Virus record (IMG/VR): IMGVR_UViG_3300034101_002604
Location: 1-46,441 of that record
Strand: one strand, 5' to 3'
Source: a virus
Length of the DNA stretch: 46,441 nt
The notes below the pieces were generated by a model. The model made no database searches, had not been told where the DNA came from, and saw only the letters and a list, made by a program, of their open reading frames with translations. Both the position numbers and the translations under genes were made by a program. Each line of letters opens with the position of its first letter. The stretch's first letter is position 1. Positions 27,548 to 37,467 of the stretch are shown here, piece after piece.

Positions 27548-29182
27548 TCATTTCAGGCCGTCTGGCATTGGTTGCCACAGATCGCCAAACCACCCGCCCC
27601 GGCCGCCAGACCAGCCCGATGCGTATCCGTAACGCTTAATCAGTTCCCTGCGGTAGGCAGGGTCTGTTAGCGGCGAGGACATGCCCAGGAGTTCCGCCTG
27701 ACGCGCCAAGCCAAGCAATTCGTCGTTCATGGCGGTGGCCTCGCGCAAGCCAAATCCCCCGCCAGGGAGCCACTGGAATCGATCCGACCGGCCGGCGATG
27801 GCTTTGAGCGCATCCGCCGCACCTTCTGTATCAGACCGGCCCGCAATAACGTCATAGGCGCCGGGCGATTGCTGCTGAAACCGCAGCTCACTCAGTTTGG
27901 CTTCCCGCTCGGCGGTCAGGCTCTCTTTTGCAGCCGCCGCCGACGCGGCTGCGCCGAGCTTTTCGCGCTCCACAGCATTGGAGTCGATGCCCATGCGCTC
28001 GCGCGTGCCCCACTCCATGCGAGACTCTTCCATTCGGCGCTGCATTTCTTTTTCAAAGCGAGCGTTTTCGGCGCGGATGCGCTCAAAATCCTTGTCGCTC
28101 GCACGCTGCATTTCTTGGAGTCGTAGCTGACGGTCGGAGGCGCGATCTTCCATCATGGCCTTAAACTCTTCAGACCGCGCGGCCCTGTCTGCGTTAGCGG
28201 CTGCAATCTGGGCTTCAATGCCCTTGAGTCGCACATCATTCTGAGGGTCTTGGCGAGACGCCTGCGTAGCCTCAACGCCCAGCGGCGTGGGCCCAAAGTT
28301 AATTGGGCCTCCGGCTCTGTTCGCATTGAGAGCGGCGTTCTGTTGGGACAGGGCGGCCGAGCGTATGGAGTCGTCCGCGCCCGGGAGCGCCATGGCCCCA
28401 GCGTAGTTGCCTCGGTTCATCATCAACTGAGCCCGCCACTGGAGTTCGCGGGCCTGCTTGTCGGCGGCGCGCTTTTGAGCGGCTGCCAACCGCAGGTCGC
28501 CATCCGACATATTGGTCGTCTCTTCCGAATCGATGCTCAAACCCGCCTCGCGGGCCCAGCGCGGCCGGCTGACTGCGTTGCTGTATCGCTCATTGGCGGC
28601 TGCAAGGTCGTTGCGCGCATCAACATCGCCGCGCGCAGCCGCGAGCCGCGTGGCCCCATGGTTCTCCGCAGCCGAGATTTGGTCACCCGTCCTTGGCACG
28701 TACACGCGGCCAGCGTTCTTGGACGCCAGCCACGCATCGGCCTCGGACTCGCCGTACTTCATTTTGATGTTGTTGAGCAGCGCCGCGTTTTCCTTTTCCC
28801 GCACCTCCGCCTGTTGCGCCTCGTACTCATCGGGCCGATACCGCTGCATGGCGTCTGGGTTGGACGCCAGGAATTTCTCCCAGTTGGCCTGCTGCTCGGG
28901 AGTCCCGGGATCCGCGGGCTGCTGGGGATGTAATCCGGCACGGATGATTCGGACGCGCTCGTTGGTCATGCGCTCGCTTGGCGAGACGATGTCCTCGTCT
29001 GGCGTGATGGGCGTAGCAGCGGCGTCCAGATTGGCTTCGACGTTTGACGGCGGGCTGGACCACTCGGGAAGCAAGCCACGCCGCGCCAACTCCTGCTTGG
29101 CCGCCTCCGACAGGCCCGTGCCGTCGTCGTTGTTCAGGTAGCCCAGAAGCTCGTCGTTGCTTTTGTTGGACAGAAAGCCCAT
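27548..29182 (-). CDS. Internal virion protein, coiled-coil, 544 aa
   Basis: The ATG has gaggttct upstream. It opens MGFLSNKSNDELLGYLNNDD, continues with polar, Gln- and Arg-rich helices, and has a long coiled-coil zone around ASDKDFERIRAENARFEKEM and RRMEESRMEWGTRERMG. It ends in a Gly/Trp segment (GYASGWSGGRGGW). The location just upstream of the 1206-aa gene, and the composition, suggest a structural or ejection protein. No named domain was recognised. Confidence 0.65.
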   Translation of the reverse strand: MGFLSNKSNDELLGYLNNDDGTGLSEAAKQELARRGLLPEWSSPPSNVEANLDAAATPITPDEDIVSPSERMTNERVRIIRAGLHPQQPADPGTPEQQANWEKFLASNPDAMQRYRPDEYEAQQAEVREKENAALLNNIKMKYGESEADAWLASKNAGRVYVPRTGDQISAAENHGATRLAAARGDVDARNDLAAANERYSNAVSRPRWAREAGLSIDSEETTNMSDGDLRLAAAQKRAADKQARELQWRAQLMMNRGNYAGAMALPGADDSIRSAALSQQNAALNANRAGGPINFGPTPLGVEATQASRQDPQNDVRLKGIEAQIAAANADRAARSEEFKAMMEDRASDRQLRLQEMQRASDKDFERIRAENARFEKEMQRRMEESRMEWGTRERMGIDSNAVEREKLGAAASAAAAKESLTAEREAKLSELRFQQQSPGAYDVIAGRSDTEGAADALKAIAGRSDRFQWLPGGGFGLREATAMNDELLGLARQAELLGMSSPLTDPAYRRELIKRYGYASGWSGGRGGWFGDLWQPMPDGLK

Positions 29183-29214
29183 TAGAACCTCACGTCGTAC
29201 TGATTGTTGAGCGG

Positions 29215-30555
29215 TTAGCTTGCCCGGCGGCGGGCGTTATCTTCCTGGTCGGCCAAGGCGAACAACTGGTCGATCCGGCGCTTCATGGCCGAATACTCGC
29301 CCTGAGAGATATTGCCCTGCGAGGACCGAGCGTTGAGTTCCGCCATCATGCGGCGGGCCTGCGAGCGGTAATCCGAGCCCTGGTTCTGGGCGATCTGCTG
29401 CTGGGCGTTCCGCTGGATGGAACTGGTCTGCCGGTTCTGCTGCTCCACCGGCATGATCGCCGGCTGGGTGCCCTTGCTCCGCCCCTCGGCCGCCAGCCGG
29501 TACAGGTTGTCCGCTTCCTTAATCAGAGCGATGGACTCTGGCGTCTGCCGGCCAGCCTCACGCTGGATGTCGTTGGCGCGGGCAATCAACTGCCGGGCCT
29601 GGGCGGAGTAGTCCGGCGGGCCCTGCTTCACCTGCGGCTTGGGGACTTCCGGCGTGGCCTCCACCTTGGGGGCTGGACGAGTCTCGGCCACCAGATCGGC
29701 GGTTGTCGATTCGGCCGCCGCCTTGGGGGTGGTCTTATAGCCTTCTTCTGGCACAAGCTGGCTAACGCCGACGCCAGCGCCAATCCCGGCAGCGAGGGTC
29801 TTCCACGGTACGCGAGGCCCATCGGCGACCTCGTCGGCTTGACGCACTACCGAGAGCCCACGCTGTGGTGGAACGCGCGTAAATGGCACGTCGATCACGT
29901 CGGCCTGCGAAGGACCGACAGGAACGCCAGCCGTCGTTCCGATGCGCCTCGGGCCGGAGCCAGGAAGCCCACGGAGAGGGGCGGGGATCATGTCCAGTTG
30001 GCGAGTCAGGATCTGGCCGGGACCGGACAGCTCGCCGGGAACGCCAGGGCCGGGACGGCCGAGCGGGATCAGCGCTCGGATGTCGGGCTCTTGGGCGCTC
30101 GGGCCGAGCGGCAATTCCATCTGACGGGCCGGACGGGCGGGAGGAGCCACGTCACCGACCGGGGTGTCCATGACCATCTTGGGCCGACCGCGGCGAACAT
30201 TGTCGGCCTTGTTCACGGCGTTGGCGTAGGCCGACATGATCTCGTCAGCCGAGGCGGTATCCATCCGAGCGGCGAACTCGGGGTCCAGTTCTTGCAGCGC
30301 AGCGCGGATGTTTGGGTCTGGCCGCATGCCGGTCTTCGGGTTTCCGGCGACACGCTCCTCCACGCTGATCGGATTCTCCATCCTGGCGCGCGGAGAGGGG
30401 GCGTTCATCTGGTCAATGACACGCTGGAGATCGGCGGGCGTCATGTTCTCCACGTTGGGGAGCGAGCGCAGCAAGGACTCCGCCTGATCGGGGTCCACGC
30501 CCCGGCCGGCGAGCCATCCCATCAACGCCTCAAAGCCCTTGCGCTTACTAGCCAT
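29215..30555 (-). CDS. Virion-associated protein, Pro/Arg/Gln-rich, 446 aa
   Basis: The ATG overlaps the upstream stop. The N-terminal part (RKGFEALMGWLAGRGVDPDQ) is helical, the middle is Pro-rich and of low complexity (PLGRPGPGVPGELSGPGQ), one Gly-rich hydrophobic stretch (LAAGIGAGVGVSQLV) lies near residue 255, and the C-terminus is Gln/Arg-rich helical (SIQRNAQQQIAQNQGSDY). Long disordered linkers are typical of internal or minor virion proteins. No domain could be named. It belongs to the ejection-protein set by position. Confidence 0.6.
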   Translation of the reverse strand: MASKRKGFEALMGWLAGRGVDPDQAESLLRSLPNVENMTPADLQRVIDQMNAPSPRARMENPISVEERVAGNPKTGMRPDPNIRAALQELDPEFAARMDTASADEIMSAYANAVNKADNVRRGRPKMVMDTPVGDVAPPARPARQMELPLGPSAQEPDIRALIPLGRPGPGVPGELSGPGQILTRQLDMIPAPLRGLPGSGPRRIGTTAGVPVGPSQADVIDVPFTRVPPQRGLSVVRQADEVADGPRVPWKTLAAGIGAGVGVSQLVPEEGYKTTPKAAAESTTADLVAETRPAPKVEATPEVPKPQVKQGPPDYSAQARQLIARANDIQREAGRQTPESIALIKEADNLYRLAAEGRSKGTQPAIMPVEQQNRQTSSIQRNAQQQIAQNQGSDYRSQARRMMAELNARSSQGNISQGEYSAMKRRIDQLFALADQEDNARRRAS

Positions 30556-30805
30556 TCTTCTTCGCCCTCTTCTTCGGCACGTCTGCCAGTTCGCCGTCGC
30601 CCGGCATGTCGTCCTCGGTCACCTCGGGAGTGTTCGGCTTGCCGTGCATCTCCTCGTCCAGGTCGGCCAAGTCGTTCGTCTCGGCCCGCTTCTGGAGCTT
30701 GTCCAGGATCTTCTTCTCATCGCCGTCTTTGGCGACAAGCAACTGCTTCACCATGCGCTCAAGGGCGCCGCGGTTCAGATCACGGAGGTCAAATTCCATC
30801 TTCAT
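30548..30805 (-). CDS. Small charged protein, 85 aa
   Basis: A soluble protein rich in Lys, Asp and Glu: MKMEFDLRDLNRGALERMVK with DGDEKKILDKLQKRAETNDL, an acidic middle (TEDDMPGDGELADVP) and a Lys-rich end (KKRAKKNG). It overlaps the upstream gene by 4 bases and the downstream by 8 bases. It is probably a minor structural or assembly protein by position; no family. Confidence 0.6.
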   Translation of the reverse strand: MKMEFDLRDLNRGALERMVKQLLVAKDGDEKKILDKLQKRAETNDLADLDEEMHGKPNTPEVTEDDMPGDGELADVPKKRAKKNG

Positions 30806-31191
30806 CGAAGCAACCCCATAAGAGCGCTGGACCGCTGAAGTGCGGCCATGGCGTTGGCGTAAGCGTTTTGCTGCTGAAGCGCGCCGAGCGCCTGAGCGTA
30901 TTGTTCCTGTCCCTTCTCGGCCTCCAGGCCGGCAAGCGCCGACGTATTGGCCTCAGCAGCCTGCTGGGCGTAGGTGTCTGCCACGCCGTCAGCCAGCGAT
31001 GAGGCGGCCTGAATGCCGGCCTGCTGCCGCTGGCCAGCGCCGCGGGACATGCCAGCCTTGTCAAAGTTCTTCATGTGGAACCGCTGGTCGCCCCCGGCCT
31101 GCGCTTGGGCAAGACGAGCGTTAAACGGGTCCGGCGAGAACATGTTGCCGTACCCAGGCTGGGTCGGCTGATGAATGCGAACCGTGTTCAA
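30802..31191 (-). CDS. Ala/Gln-rich small virion-region protein, 129 aa
   Basis: Long Ala- and Gln-rich helices dominate (AGIQAASSLADGVADTYAQQ, then EKGQEQYAQALGALQQQNAY). The composition matches the neighbouring gene and the first third of the 351-aa protein, suggesting related helical virion components. The stop overlaps the next start. No catalytic motif. Confidence 0.6.
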   Translation of the reverse strand: MNTVRIHQPTQPGYGNMFSPDPFNARLAQAQAGGDQRFHMKNFDKAGMSRGAGQRQQAGIQAASSLADGVADTYAQQAAEANTSALAGLEAEKGQEQYAQALGALQQQNAYANAMAALQRSSALMGLLR

Positions 31192-31511
31192 CGGAACAGA
31201 CCTCCAAGAACGCTGCTCACTACGGCATTGTCATACTGGTTGGCAGCCTGCTGCTCGTTTGCCATCTGCTGAAGCCCTGCCAGAGCAAGGCCGCGTTGGG
31301 CGTTCTGGTGCGCCACGGCGTACTGCTGGTTCGCCATGTCCGCTGCGCGGGCGTAGTTGGCCGCGTTGACACCGGACTTGGACAGGTACACGTCCTTGGC
31401 GTTCTGCCCAAACTGCATTGGCGCCTGACGCCGCATGCCGTCCAGCGCGGCCTGCTGCATGTCAGCCGGGATGGGAGGACGTTCGGCAAGGCGGGTGTCG
31501 TATGTCAGCAT
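31188..31511 (-). CDS. Ala/Gln-rich small virion-region protein, 107 aa
   Basis: The ATG at 31511 lies two bases after the previous stop; a TTG at 31523 is an alternative. The sequence is mostly one long helix (VNAANYARAADMANQQYAVA, then LAGLQQMANEQQAANQYDNA), closely resembling its neighbour in composition. It overlaps the following start by 4 bases. It is a likely small structural protein of unknown role. Confidence 0.6.
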   Translation of the reverse strand: MLTYDTRLAERPPIPADMQQAALDGMRRQAPMQFGQNAKDVYLSKSGVNAANYARAADMANQQYAVAHQNAQRGLALAGLQQMANEQQAANQYDNAVVSSVLGGLFR

Positions 31512-31513
31512 GT

Positions 31514-32569
31514 CTACAGCCAACTCCGGCGGTTGCGATTCATGTAGCGATTGACAGTCTCAAATGCAGGATCCAGGCGATCCGCGTACCCACCGATCTG
31601 GTCCAGCGCCGTCCCGTAACCACTGGCGAGCCCACCCAGCACGCTGCCGAACTGCGCGCGGTTCCCCGGGTCGTTTTGCGTGGCATAGAACTGATCCATC
31701 CCTCGGCTAGAGGCGCCGTAGCCACGGTCGGACAACTCCAAGAGCCCAGCAAGCGACTTGGACAGCATGTCGCCTGGAGCGTTTCTGCTGGAGTAGTAGG
31801 CGTCGTCCAACTGCCGGCGGCCGGCATCGGCAGTGCGCATCTCATCGCCGCGCATGATGTCGCTCTGCAAGCCCCTCAGAAACCCGTAGTCGGGCCCAGA
31901 CCGGGAGTAGCTGCTGTTGCCGCCGCGGATGCCTCCGCCACCGCCGCCGCCACCGTAGCCACCGCCGTAGCCGCCGCTGGCAATTGGGCCGCGCACGCCG
32001 CTGGCAGAAAACCCTCCGCTGCCACCGAACCCACCACCGCCGCCGCCAATGGAGGATGAGGAACTGGACTCGGACGAGTTGGCGTTGGCGGCTAGGCCAG
32101 TAAGCGCCGTATTGCGTCCGACGAGGGCCTGCTGGTTGGCTGCGTGCATATCCGAAGCAGCGCGCTGGTAGGCCGTCTGGTTGGCGGCCCACGCCTGGAG
32201 CGCGTTGTTGGTTGCGCCGCCATACGCGCCCAGGGACGCGGCCCCGATGTTGGATGCGGCGTTCTGACGGGCGGCCTCCGCCATGGCGTTGGCGCCGTAG
32301 AAGTTTCCGCGCTCGTTGGCCATTGCGGTGGCGACGTTGCCCATCGCCTGGGCGTACGGAGCATAGGTCTGGGCAACAGTGCCGGCAAAGGCGGCTGGCT
32401 GCGAATACAGCGTGGAGAGAAATCCTGACTCGGCCCGGGCGCGCTGCGCGCCAGCGTTGGCAAACGCGGCCTGCTTGTAAGAATCGGCCTCCATGGCCGA
32501 CTGGTACGCCTTGGCGGCCAGCGTCTGCGAAAGCGGGTCGCCGGAAAAGGTGTAGGTGTTCTTGCGCAT
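31514..32569 (-). CDS. Virion protein with Gly-rich linker, 351 aa
   Basis: Preceded by tagaggagaat. The N-terminal 160 residues form Ala-rich helices (MGNVATAMANERGNFYGANA and similar). Then comes a Ser/Gly linker (about residues 165-220) with long Gly runs, and a C-terminal helical domain (RGLQSDIMRGDEMRTADAGR, LGGLASGYGTALDQIGGY). The helical part resembles the two smaller neighbours. It is probably a minor internal or connector-associated virion protein. Confidence 0.65.
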   Translation of the reverse strand: MRKNTYTFSGDPLSQTLAAKAYQSAMEADSYKQAAFANAGAQRARAESGFLSTLYSQPAAFAGTVAQTYAPYAQAMGNVATAMANERGNFYGANAMAEAARQNAASNIGAASLGAYGGATNNALQAWAANQTAYQRAASDMHAANQQALVGRNTALTGLAANANSSESSSSSSIGGGGGGFGGSGGFSASGVRGPIASGGYGGGYGGGGGGGGIRGGNSSYSRSGPDYGFLRGLQSDIMRGDEMRTADAGRRQLDDAYYSSRNAPGDMLSKSLAGLLELSDRGYGASSRGMDQFYATQNDPGNRAQFGSVLGGLASGYGTALDQIGGYADRLDPAFETVNRYMNRNRRSWL

Positions 32570-32605
32570 ATGATTCTCCTCTAGTGACTATTGTCCGGCA
32601 CGGGC

Positions 32606-33424
32606 CTACGGAACTTCCGGCAACGCTTCCAGCGGGCCTAATACGGGCCCGCGGACGCCATTTCGTACGGCGGAAATCTTGAGCCTCGCCACCTGCCCTC
32701 GCTCGTCTACCGTGCAACTGTCCTCGTCAAAAATGGCCCGCTTTAAGATCAGCTTGTTCTGCGGGAACCCTTCGATGTCCAGGCTCCGTAGCGCCTGCTC
32801 AATGGCCGCAAAATGCCGCGTGGCAACCCGTATCCAAGCGAGGATCTTACGGTTGAGCAGTTGCTGGCCAGCGGGCAAAAACCCGCCGAAGATCACGCCG
32901 CCGGCACGGCCAGCCGCTCCTGGCGCGCCCTGCGGGCCCGCTGGCCCTGCTGCCCCAGGCTGTCCGGGAGCCGGCTCGCCATTGATGTTCTGGACAGTCA
33001 TATTAAATGCGTTGTGGTTTTCGGTTGTCAGGTTCTGCGTGTACGTGTTGCCTTGGATGGTCACCGAAGGGCCGGAATAGTACTGGTTGAGGTTCTGGGT
33101 CAACGACGTGCGCAGGTCAAACTCCGGCGACCCGTAGAACGTGCTATACCAATCGCCTGCCCGGTAGCCGCCGTTGCTTGGGGCCTCCACAAATCCTGCA
33201 CTGCCGGGGAACAATTCCGGTGGATAACTGGATGGATCCCAGCCGCCCTGGTTGGTTAGCACGCCTCCGCGCTGCGGGAACGAGGCATTCCCGAAGGCCA
33301 CTGGCCCCCGATGCTCCAAGGCTTGGTTGCAGTTGAACAGCGCCTGCGAGAGGGGTTGCAAGAGCGAGGACGGCATGGCCCCGTCAGTCGCCCGGTTGAA
33401 CGCCGGAGCCGCCCTCGTCAGCAT
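32606..33424 (-). CDS. Virion protein with short collagen-like segment, 272 aa
   Basis: Overlaps the preceding gene's stop (TAATG). The first half is mixed with aromatic turns. At about residues 154-178 a run of Gly-x-y triplets (GQPGAAGPAGPQGAPGAAG and onward) forms a short collagen-like stalk that would trimerise. The C-terminal third is globular (ILAWIRVATRHFAAIEQALR). Collagen-like stalks are typical of phage fibres and head or tail spikes. The role is inferred from this element and the operon. Confidence 0.65.
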   Translation of the reverse strand: MLTRAAPAFNRATDGAMPSSLLQPLSQALFNCNQALEHRGPVAFGNASFPQRGGVLTNQGGWDPSSYPPELFPGSAGFVEAPSNGGYRAGDWYSTFYGSPEFDLRTSLTQNLNQYYSGPSVTIQGNTYTQNLTTENHNAFNMTVQNINGEPAPGQPGAAGPAGPQGAPGAAGRAGGVIFGGFLPAGQQLLNRKILAWIRVATRHFAAIEQALRSLDIEGFPQNKLILKRAIFDEDSCTVDERGQVARLKISAVRNGVRGPVLGPLEALPEVP

Positions 33425-36060
33425 TACTGAACACCTGACACAGAGATAGAGTGAATCTGCACCGTGCCGGTCGTCTGGGTGCCCGACACCGCAATGGCCA
33501 GATGCCGGTCACCGCCGGCGCTTTGCTCATCGGCGCGCCCAGAGAAGCTGGCACGCGCGTGCCCAGTGGCCGTGCCCAGCGCACTGCGGTCGGACGCCAT
33601 GTTGAGGGAGGCCGCCGTCGAACCACCGTCAACAACAAAACCATCCCCGCGGTTAGCGGCTATGGCATTGGCACGCGGAGAGTCTGAGTTGTTGTAGTGC
33701 AGCGAGAGATTGAGCGTCTCCGGCGTCGGTGAGTAGACAACCCCAATGGAGCGGTTGCCCTTCTCGTCCACAAACGGCCTGGGGCCTGTGCGGAACTGGT
33801 ATGGAATGGCCGCCGTTGACCCAGAGGTTGTGGCGTCAAGCCGGCCGGCTGACTTGAGAATGCTCCCTGCCGCGCCGCCGTAGATCACCGCCTGTCTCTG
33901 ACCGACGCTTGTGATGGTGGCGTGCGGCAGCGCCTGTGCAAATGTCTCTTCCCACCACGTCTGCGTGGCCAGCGAATAGCACAGGGCCCGCGTTGGGTAG
34001 GTGCCATCGGTGGAGCGGCAATAGAAGAACCGGACCACACGCTCCTGCGGGCTGGCCTTCACATAGAAGTACTTGCGCTTGGAGAAATCGATGATCCCGT
34101 CCCGCCAGTAGTTGTCGATGGCCGCCGAGATCGCCTCCTCGCGGCCACCGTCAAAGGCATACAGGCCGTAGTCGTCGGCGATGAACGCCGCGCCCCCGAA
34201 GGTGTCCCAGCAACGGGAGTTGATTACGCCCCGATAGGACACCAGCGTGATGGAGGCGTCGATGATGGGCTGGGCGATGTATTGGAGCTTGTAGATGTGC
34301 CGTGACTGGGCGATGAGCATGGACGCGCCAAACGGGATCAACGCCACAATGGCGTCGGAGTCGATGGCGTTTTCTTGCAAAACCAGCTCATTCGCCTCTG
34401 GCACGCTCTCGGGCTCATCGATCTCGGAGTAGTACAGGCTGTTCGGCTTGGCCCCTGTCGTATCCACGGAGTACCACGCCCGGTCTTGGAACATGCAGGC
34501 GACGGCCATGTTCTGCGGAGGAGGGTCGAACCGGCGGGCGTTGAGTTGGCCGCTGGGCAGCACAACCGGCATCAGGCCATATACGCTGGTGATGTTGCTG
34601 GAGGTGGTGTTGCGATCCACGTCCAGCAGCTCATGGTCTGTCAGGGTGTCCACATACGCCGTGTTCGGCAATACGCCGTTGACCTTGTCGATGCGGGCCA
34701 CGCGGTACAGCACCACGGACTGATCGGCCGTCGTTCTCCACAGTTCGATGGCATGGACGCGGGACTCCGCCCCGTGGTTGTTGAGGTTCCACGTCAGCGA
34801 CTGAAAGCCGGCTGTGGCTTCCACCTCTCGCAAGTCGGAAATGGAACTTGGGATAGGCCCGCCTTGAGACTCCGGCGTGTCATCCAGGTAGCGGATGCAG
34901 CACTGGTAGACTCCCTTGATCGTCGGTGCTATGACGGCGCTGGCAATGGCTCCGCTGCTCAGAATGGTGGCGGTCGGAGGAATCCGATACCGGCCACCCG
35001 ACACAACGGTCACGCCGGTAATTTGCCCGGTCGCATTGACCGCACACACGGCGGAGGCGCCGGCGCCGGCCGAGTCGTCAGGGTCAGCGACAAATGTGAT
35101 GACCGGGGGCGTCATATACCCAGTGCCGGAGTTGGCGACAGTCACTGATTGGACCGAATACTCCAGCACCGGATGAACGGTTGCCTGGATGCTTGCCCCA
35201 CCACCAGACAGGGATGCCGTCACGCCAGTGGAGGTGGCTCCCGTCCCGCCAGCCAGGACGTTGGAGCCAACAAGCACGCCAGACGTGGTGTCCACAGACA
35301 CTTGGACGTTGGCGCCTGATAGCCCTTGGGTGTTGTAGAACGTGAGCGTCGGATCGCCGGTATAGCCAGCGCCGCTGTCGGAACACTCCAGTCCGATCAC
35401 GGAGCCAAAGACGTTGCAGGTGAATGCCGCGCTGGTTCCCTGCCCGCCGGCAAACGAAACCTGCGGCGGCCCCGTATACCCCGCTCCGCGGGCCGTGAGC
35501 TTCACGCCAGCAACCCGGCCGTTGGCGAGCAGGGCCGTGCCCGAAGCCTGGGTTGTAGCGCCTCCCCCAGTAAAAGACACGGTCGGGACGCCACCATAGC
35601 CAGCGCCGCCGTCCAGGATTTGCACGGACGCCACGTAGTTCTGCTGGCTGGCCGTAGATCCCACTGGCGCCGCAAATGTGGAGGGCTTACTGATTCCGAT
35701 GGCTTCTAGGTATGGCGTATCGCCGTCCCACCGGAACCCGCGCCCGTGGCCGTCCACGCCGTACATGTCGTTCCACCGTCCTTTGAAGAACGTGATCGGA
35801 CGAGTGCCGGCGTATGACAGCACCGACGCAGTTCCGGCCGCACCCGAGCCGCCGCCACCCGAGAAACTGACCGTGGGCGCCGATGTATAGCCCGTGCCGG
35901 CATTGGTGATCACCACACCCTGTACCATGGTCCCGGCCATCTGTGCTACTGCCGCGGCGCCTGTGCCGCCTCCACCAGAAAGTGAGACAGTCGGCGCAGA
36001 CGAATACGATGAGCCGCCAGTGCCGACCGTGACTTTGACGACGCCAGATGCGAGCTGCAT
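33424..36060 (-). CDS. Tail nozzle/hub-like protein with beta-repeats, 878 aa
   Basis: About the first 390 residues contain some seven copies of a short repeat of the form GTGY-x3[14 protein letters not shown] (for example [34 protein letters not shown]). These are known repeats of phage adhesion and tail proteins, probably a beta solenoid. The second half ([20 protein letters not shown] onward) is strand-rich with blades such as [16 protein letters not shown] and [18 protein letters not shown]. It resembles the propeller-like nozzle or stabilisation proteins (P22 gp10-type) of podoviruses. It starts at a TAATG overlap. Confidence 0.75.
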   Translation of the reverse strand: MQLASGVVKVTVGTGGSSYSSAPTVSLSGGGGTGAAAVAQMAGTMVQGVVITNAGTGYTSAPTVSFSGGGGSGAAGTASVLSYAGTRPITFFKGRWNDMYGVDGHGRGFRWDGDTPYLEAIGISKPSTFAAPVGSTASQQNYVASVQILDGGAGYGGVPTVSFTGGGATTQASGTALLANGRVAGVKLTARGAGYTGPPQVSFAGGQGTSAAFTCNVFGSVIGLECSDSGAGYTGDPTLTFYNTQGLSGANVQVSVDTTSGVLVGSNVLAGGTGATSTGVTASLSGGGASIQATVHPVLEYSVQSVTVANSGTGYMTPPVITFVADPDDSAGAGASAVCAVNATGQITGVTVVSGGRYRIPPTATILSSGAIASAVIAPTIKGVYQCCIRYLDDTPESQGGPIPSSISDLREVEATAGFQSLTWNLNNHGAESRVHAIELWRTTADQSVVLYRVARIDKVNGVLPNTAYVDTLTDHELLDVDRNTTSSNITSVYGLMPVVLPSGQLNARRFDPPPQNMAVACMFQDRAWYSVDTTGAKPNSLYYSEIDEPESVPEANELVLQENAIDSDAIVALIPFGASMLIAQSRHIYKLQYIAQPIIDASITLVSYRGVINSRCWDTFGGAAFIADDYGLYAFDGGREEAISAAIDNYWRDGIIDFSKRKYFYVKASPQERVVRFFYCRSTDGTYPTRALCYSLATQTWWEETFAQALPHATITSVGQRQAVIYGGAAGSILKSAGRLDATTSGSTAAIPYQFRTGPRPFVDEKGNRSIGVVYSPTPETLNLSLHYNNSDSPRANAIAANRGDGFVVDGGSTAASLNMASDRSALGTATGHARASFSGRADEQSAGGDRHLAIAVSGTQTTGTVQIHSISVSGVQ

Positions 36061-36329
36061 TATGACGGCCCCTTGGCCACAAAGATGCCGCCAGATGCGT
36101 TCTGATACACAACGTGGCCTGTGGTGCCGTGCTGGAAATTGAACACCTGCACCACCGGAGATGAGGCACCCGTATGGGTGGCGAACGAGACGTTGGTGAT
36201 TCCAGATCGCACTACCACGGAGCCAGGAACGAGGGCTTGGATATTCACCTGCGTAGCCGCTGCGCCTGGAGGAATGGCGTACGGCCCGACATTGGTGACA
36301 AGCCCCTTCCAGGATTCGATGACGATCAT
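36060..36329 (-). CDS. Small structural protein, 89 aa
   Basis: ATGA and TAATG overlaps join it to both neighbours. The sequence opens [20 protein letters not shown], has [20 protein letters not shown] and ends [19 protein letters not shown], all strand-rich. It is probably an N-terminal part or partner of the nozzle protein; podoviral nozzle proteins often begin with a similar GLVTN-x2-PYAIP turn. It could be a split N-terminal domain of the 878-aa protein. Confidence 0.65.
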   Translation of the reverse strand: MIVIESWKGLVTNVGPYAIPPGAAATQVNIQALVPGSVVVRSGITNVSFATHTGASSPVVQVFNFQHGTTGHVVYQNASGGIFVAKGPS

Positions 36330-37465
36330 CCTTGGTCTGGCTTCAGAGGAGTACGCCAGCCCCCGTCATGGTAGATTTCCTTGCTACGCCCAGAGAACGG
36401 CGCCAACTGGTCCTGCTCCATCGCCAGCCGCAGATCACGCTGGTACATCTGGAACGCCTTGTCCGCGCCCTTGTCCCGCGTCCGCGCCAGCCAGTAGTCG
36501 CAGCAGCTCTCCACCACGGCCTGCATGTGGGGGGCCACGTCAATGGGGTCGGTGATCAGATACTTGGTGGACCCTGCGATGGTCCCGCTGTCCTCGGTGG
36601 TCAGGGCCGTAGACGAACCCACCGCCGTGATCTTGCCCTCCGACACCCACGGCGTGATCGACTCAATAGGTCCAGGGCTATTGGTGGTGTCTCCAATGCG
36701 GAGGATGGAGCCAACCATGGCCGAGGAGAAGGCCGTCCCAGAACCCGTGACGGTGCTGGAACTGCGCCCAACCGTGCCTTGTCGCAGTGCCGCCTCATGC
36801 CCCGAATACCGGATCGGCCGGGCCGTGCGCCGGTAGGTGAAGTCCACCGTCTCCACTTCCGTGGGATAGCCAATCAGTTTGATGGCGTATCCATTGCTAT
36901 GGGGGTCTTTGATGACGGTCCAGTGGTATGGGTTGCCAGAGGAGTTCGACACCCGTTCGATCTTCATGGCCTCGTCGGGAGTCACATAGACCCCGGACCA
37001 CCAGTTGAACTCGTCGCTGGGCTCGTCCATGTTGCGGAAGTCGGACGGCAGCGGATAGATCGACCGGAACAGCGTGTAGGCCGTGCCCGAGGCGATGTTC
37101 AGACCTGAGAACTGCGATCCAAAGGTGACGCTAGTGGCGCTGGAGTAGGTGCCGAGCGGATAGGAGCGGTCACCGGCGCGGATCGTCCAGTGCTGCACAT
37201 TGGCCGCGGTGACGCCAGCCGTCGCAAACGAACCGCCGGTCAGCGTGACCGTGCCAGACGTGACGCCAATCGTCCCGGTGGAGTAGGTGGCGTTGGTCAC
37301 CACCCGACCGTGGACGTGGTAGTAAGACCAGTCCCGGATAGTGGTGACTTCGTTGTAGGCCCTGTGAATGGCCGACCGGATGTCCCGCTGCTCGGCATCC
37401 TGCGGCCCGCCGTAGGAGGAGACGATCAAGGATTCAACGAGGTCGAAGTATGTGAGGTAGGCCAC
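36326..37465 (-). CDS. Head-tail connector/adaptor-like protein, 379 aa
   Basis: A GTG start at 37465. The N-terminal helical region ([40 protein letters not shown]) is followed by beta-rich repeats with [20 protein letters not shown]. The C-terminal helices end [20 protein letters not shown] with a DLRLAMEQD element. Short-tailed phages carry proteins of this size and layout (gp4/gp11-like adaptors) that join portal and nozzle. Position between the fibre genes and the nozzle gene supports this. Confidence 0.65.
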   Translation of the reverse strand: MAYLTYFDLVESLIVSSYGGPQDAEQRDIRSAIHRAYNEVTTIRDWSYYHVHGRVVTNATYSTGTIGVTSGTVTLTGGSFATAGVTAANVQHWTIRAGDRSYPLGTYSSATSVTFGSQFSGLNIASGTAYTLFRSIYPLPSDFRNMDEPSDEFNWWSGVYVTPDEAMKIERVSNSSGNPYHWTVIKDPHSNGYAIKLIGYPTEVETVDFTYRRTARPIRYSGHEAALRQGTVGRSSSTVTGSGTAFSSAMVGSILRIGDTTNSPGPIESITPWVSEGKITAVGSSTALTTEDSGTIAGSTKYLITDPIDVAPHMQAVVESCCDYWLARTRDKGADKAFQMYQRDLRLAMEQDQLAPFSGRSKEIYHDGGWRTPLKPDQG

Positions 37466-37467
37466 GG

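Noticed and set aside
29044-31002. Long plus-strand frame of 652 residues
   Set aside because: It lies fully antisense to three good virion genes, is rich in Arg, Gly and His without domain pattern, and has no ribosome site. It is a GC-rich shadow frame.
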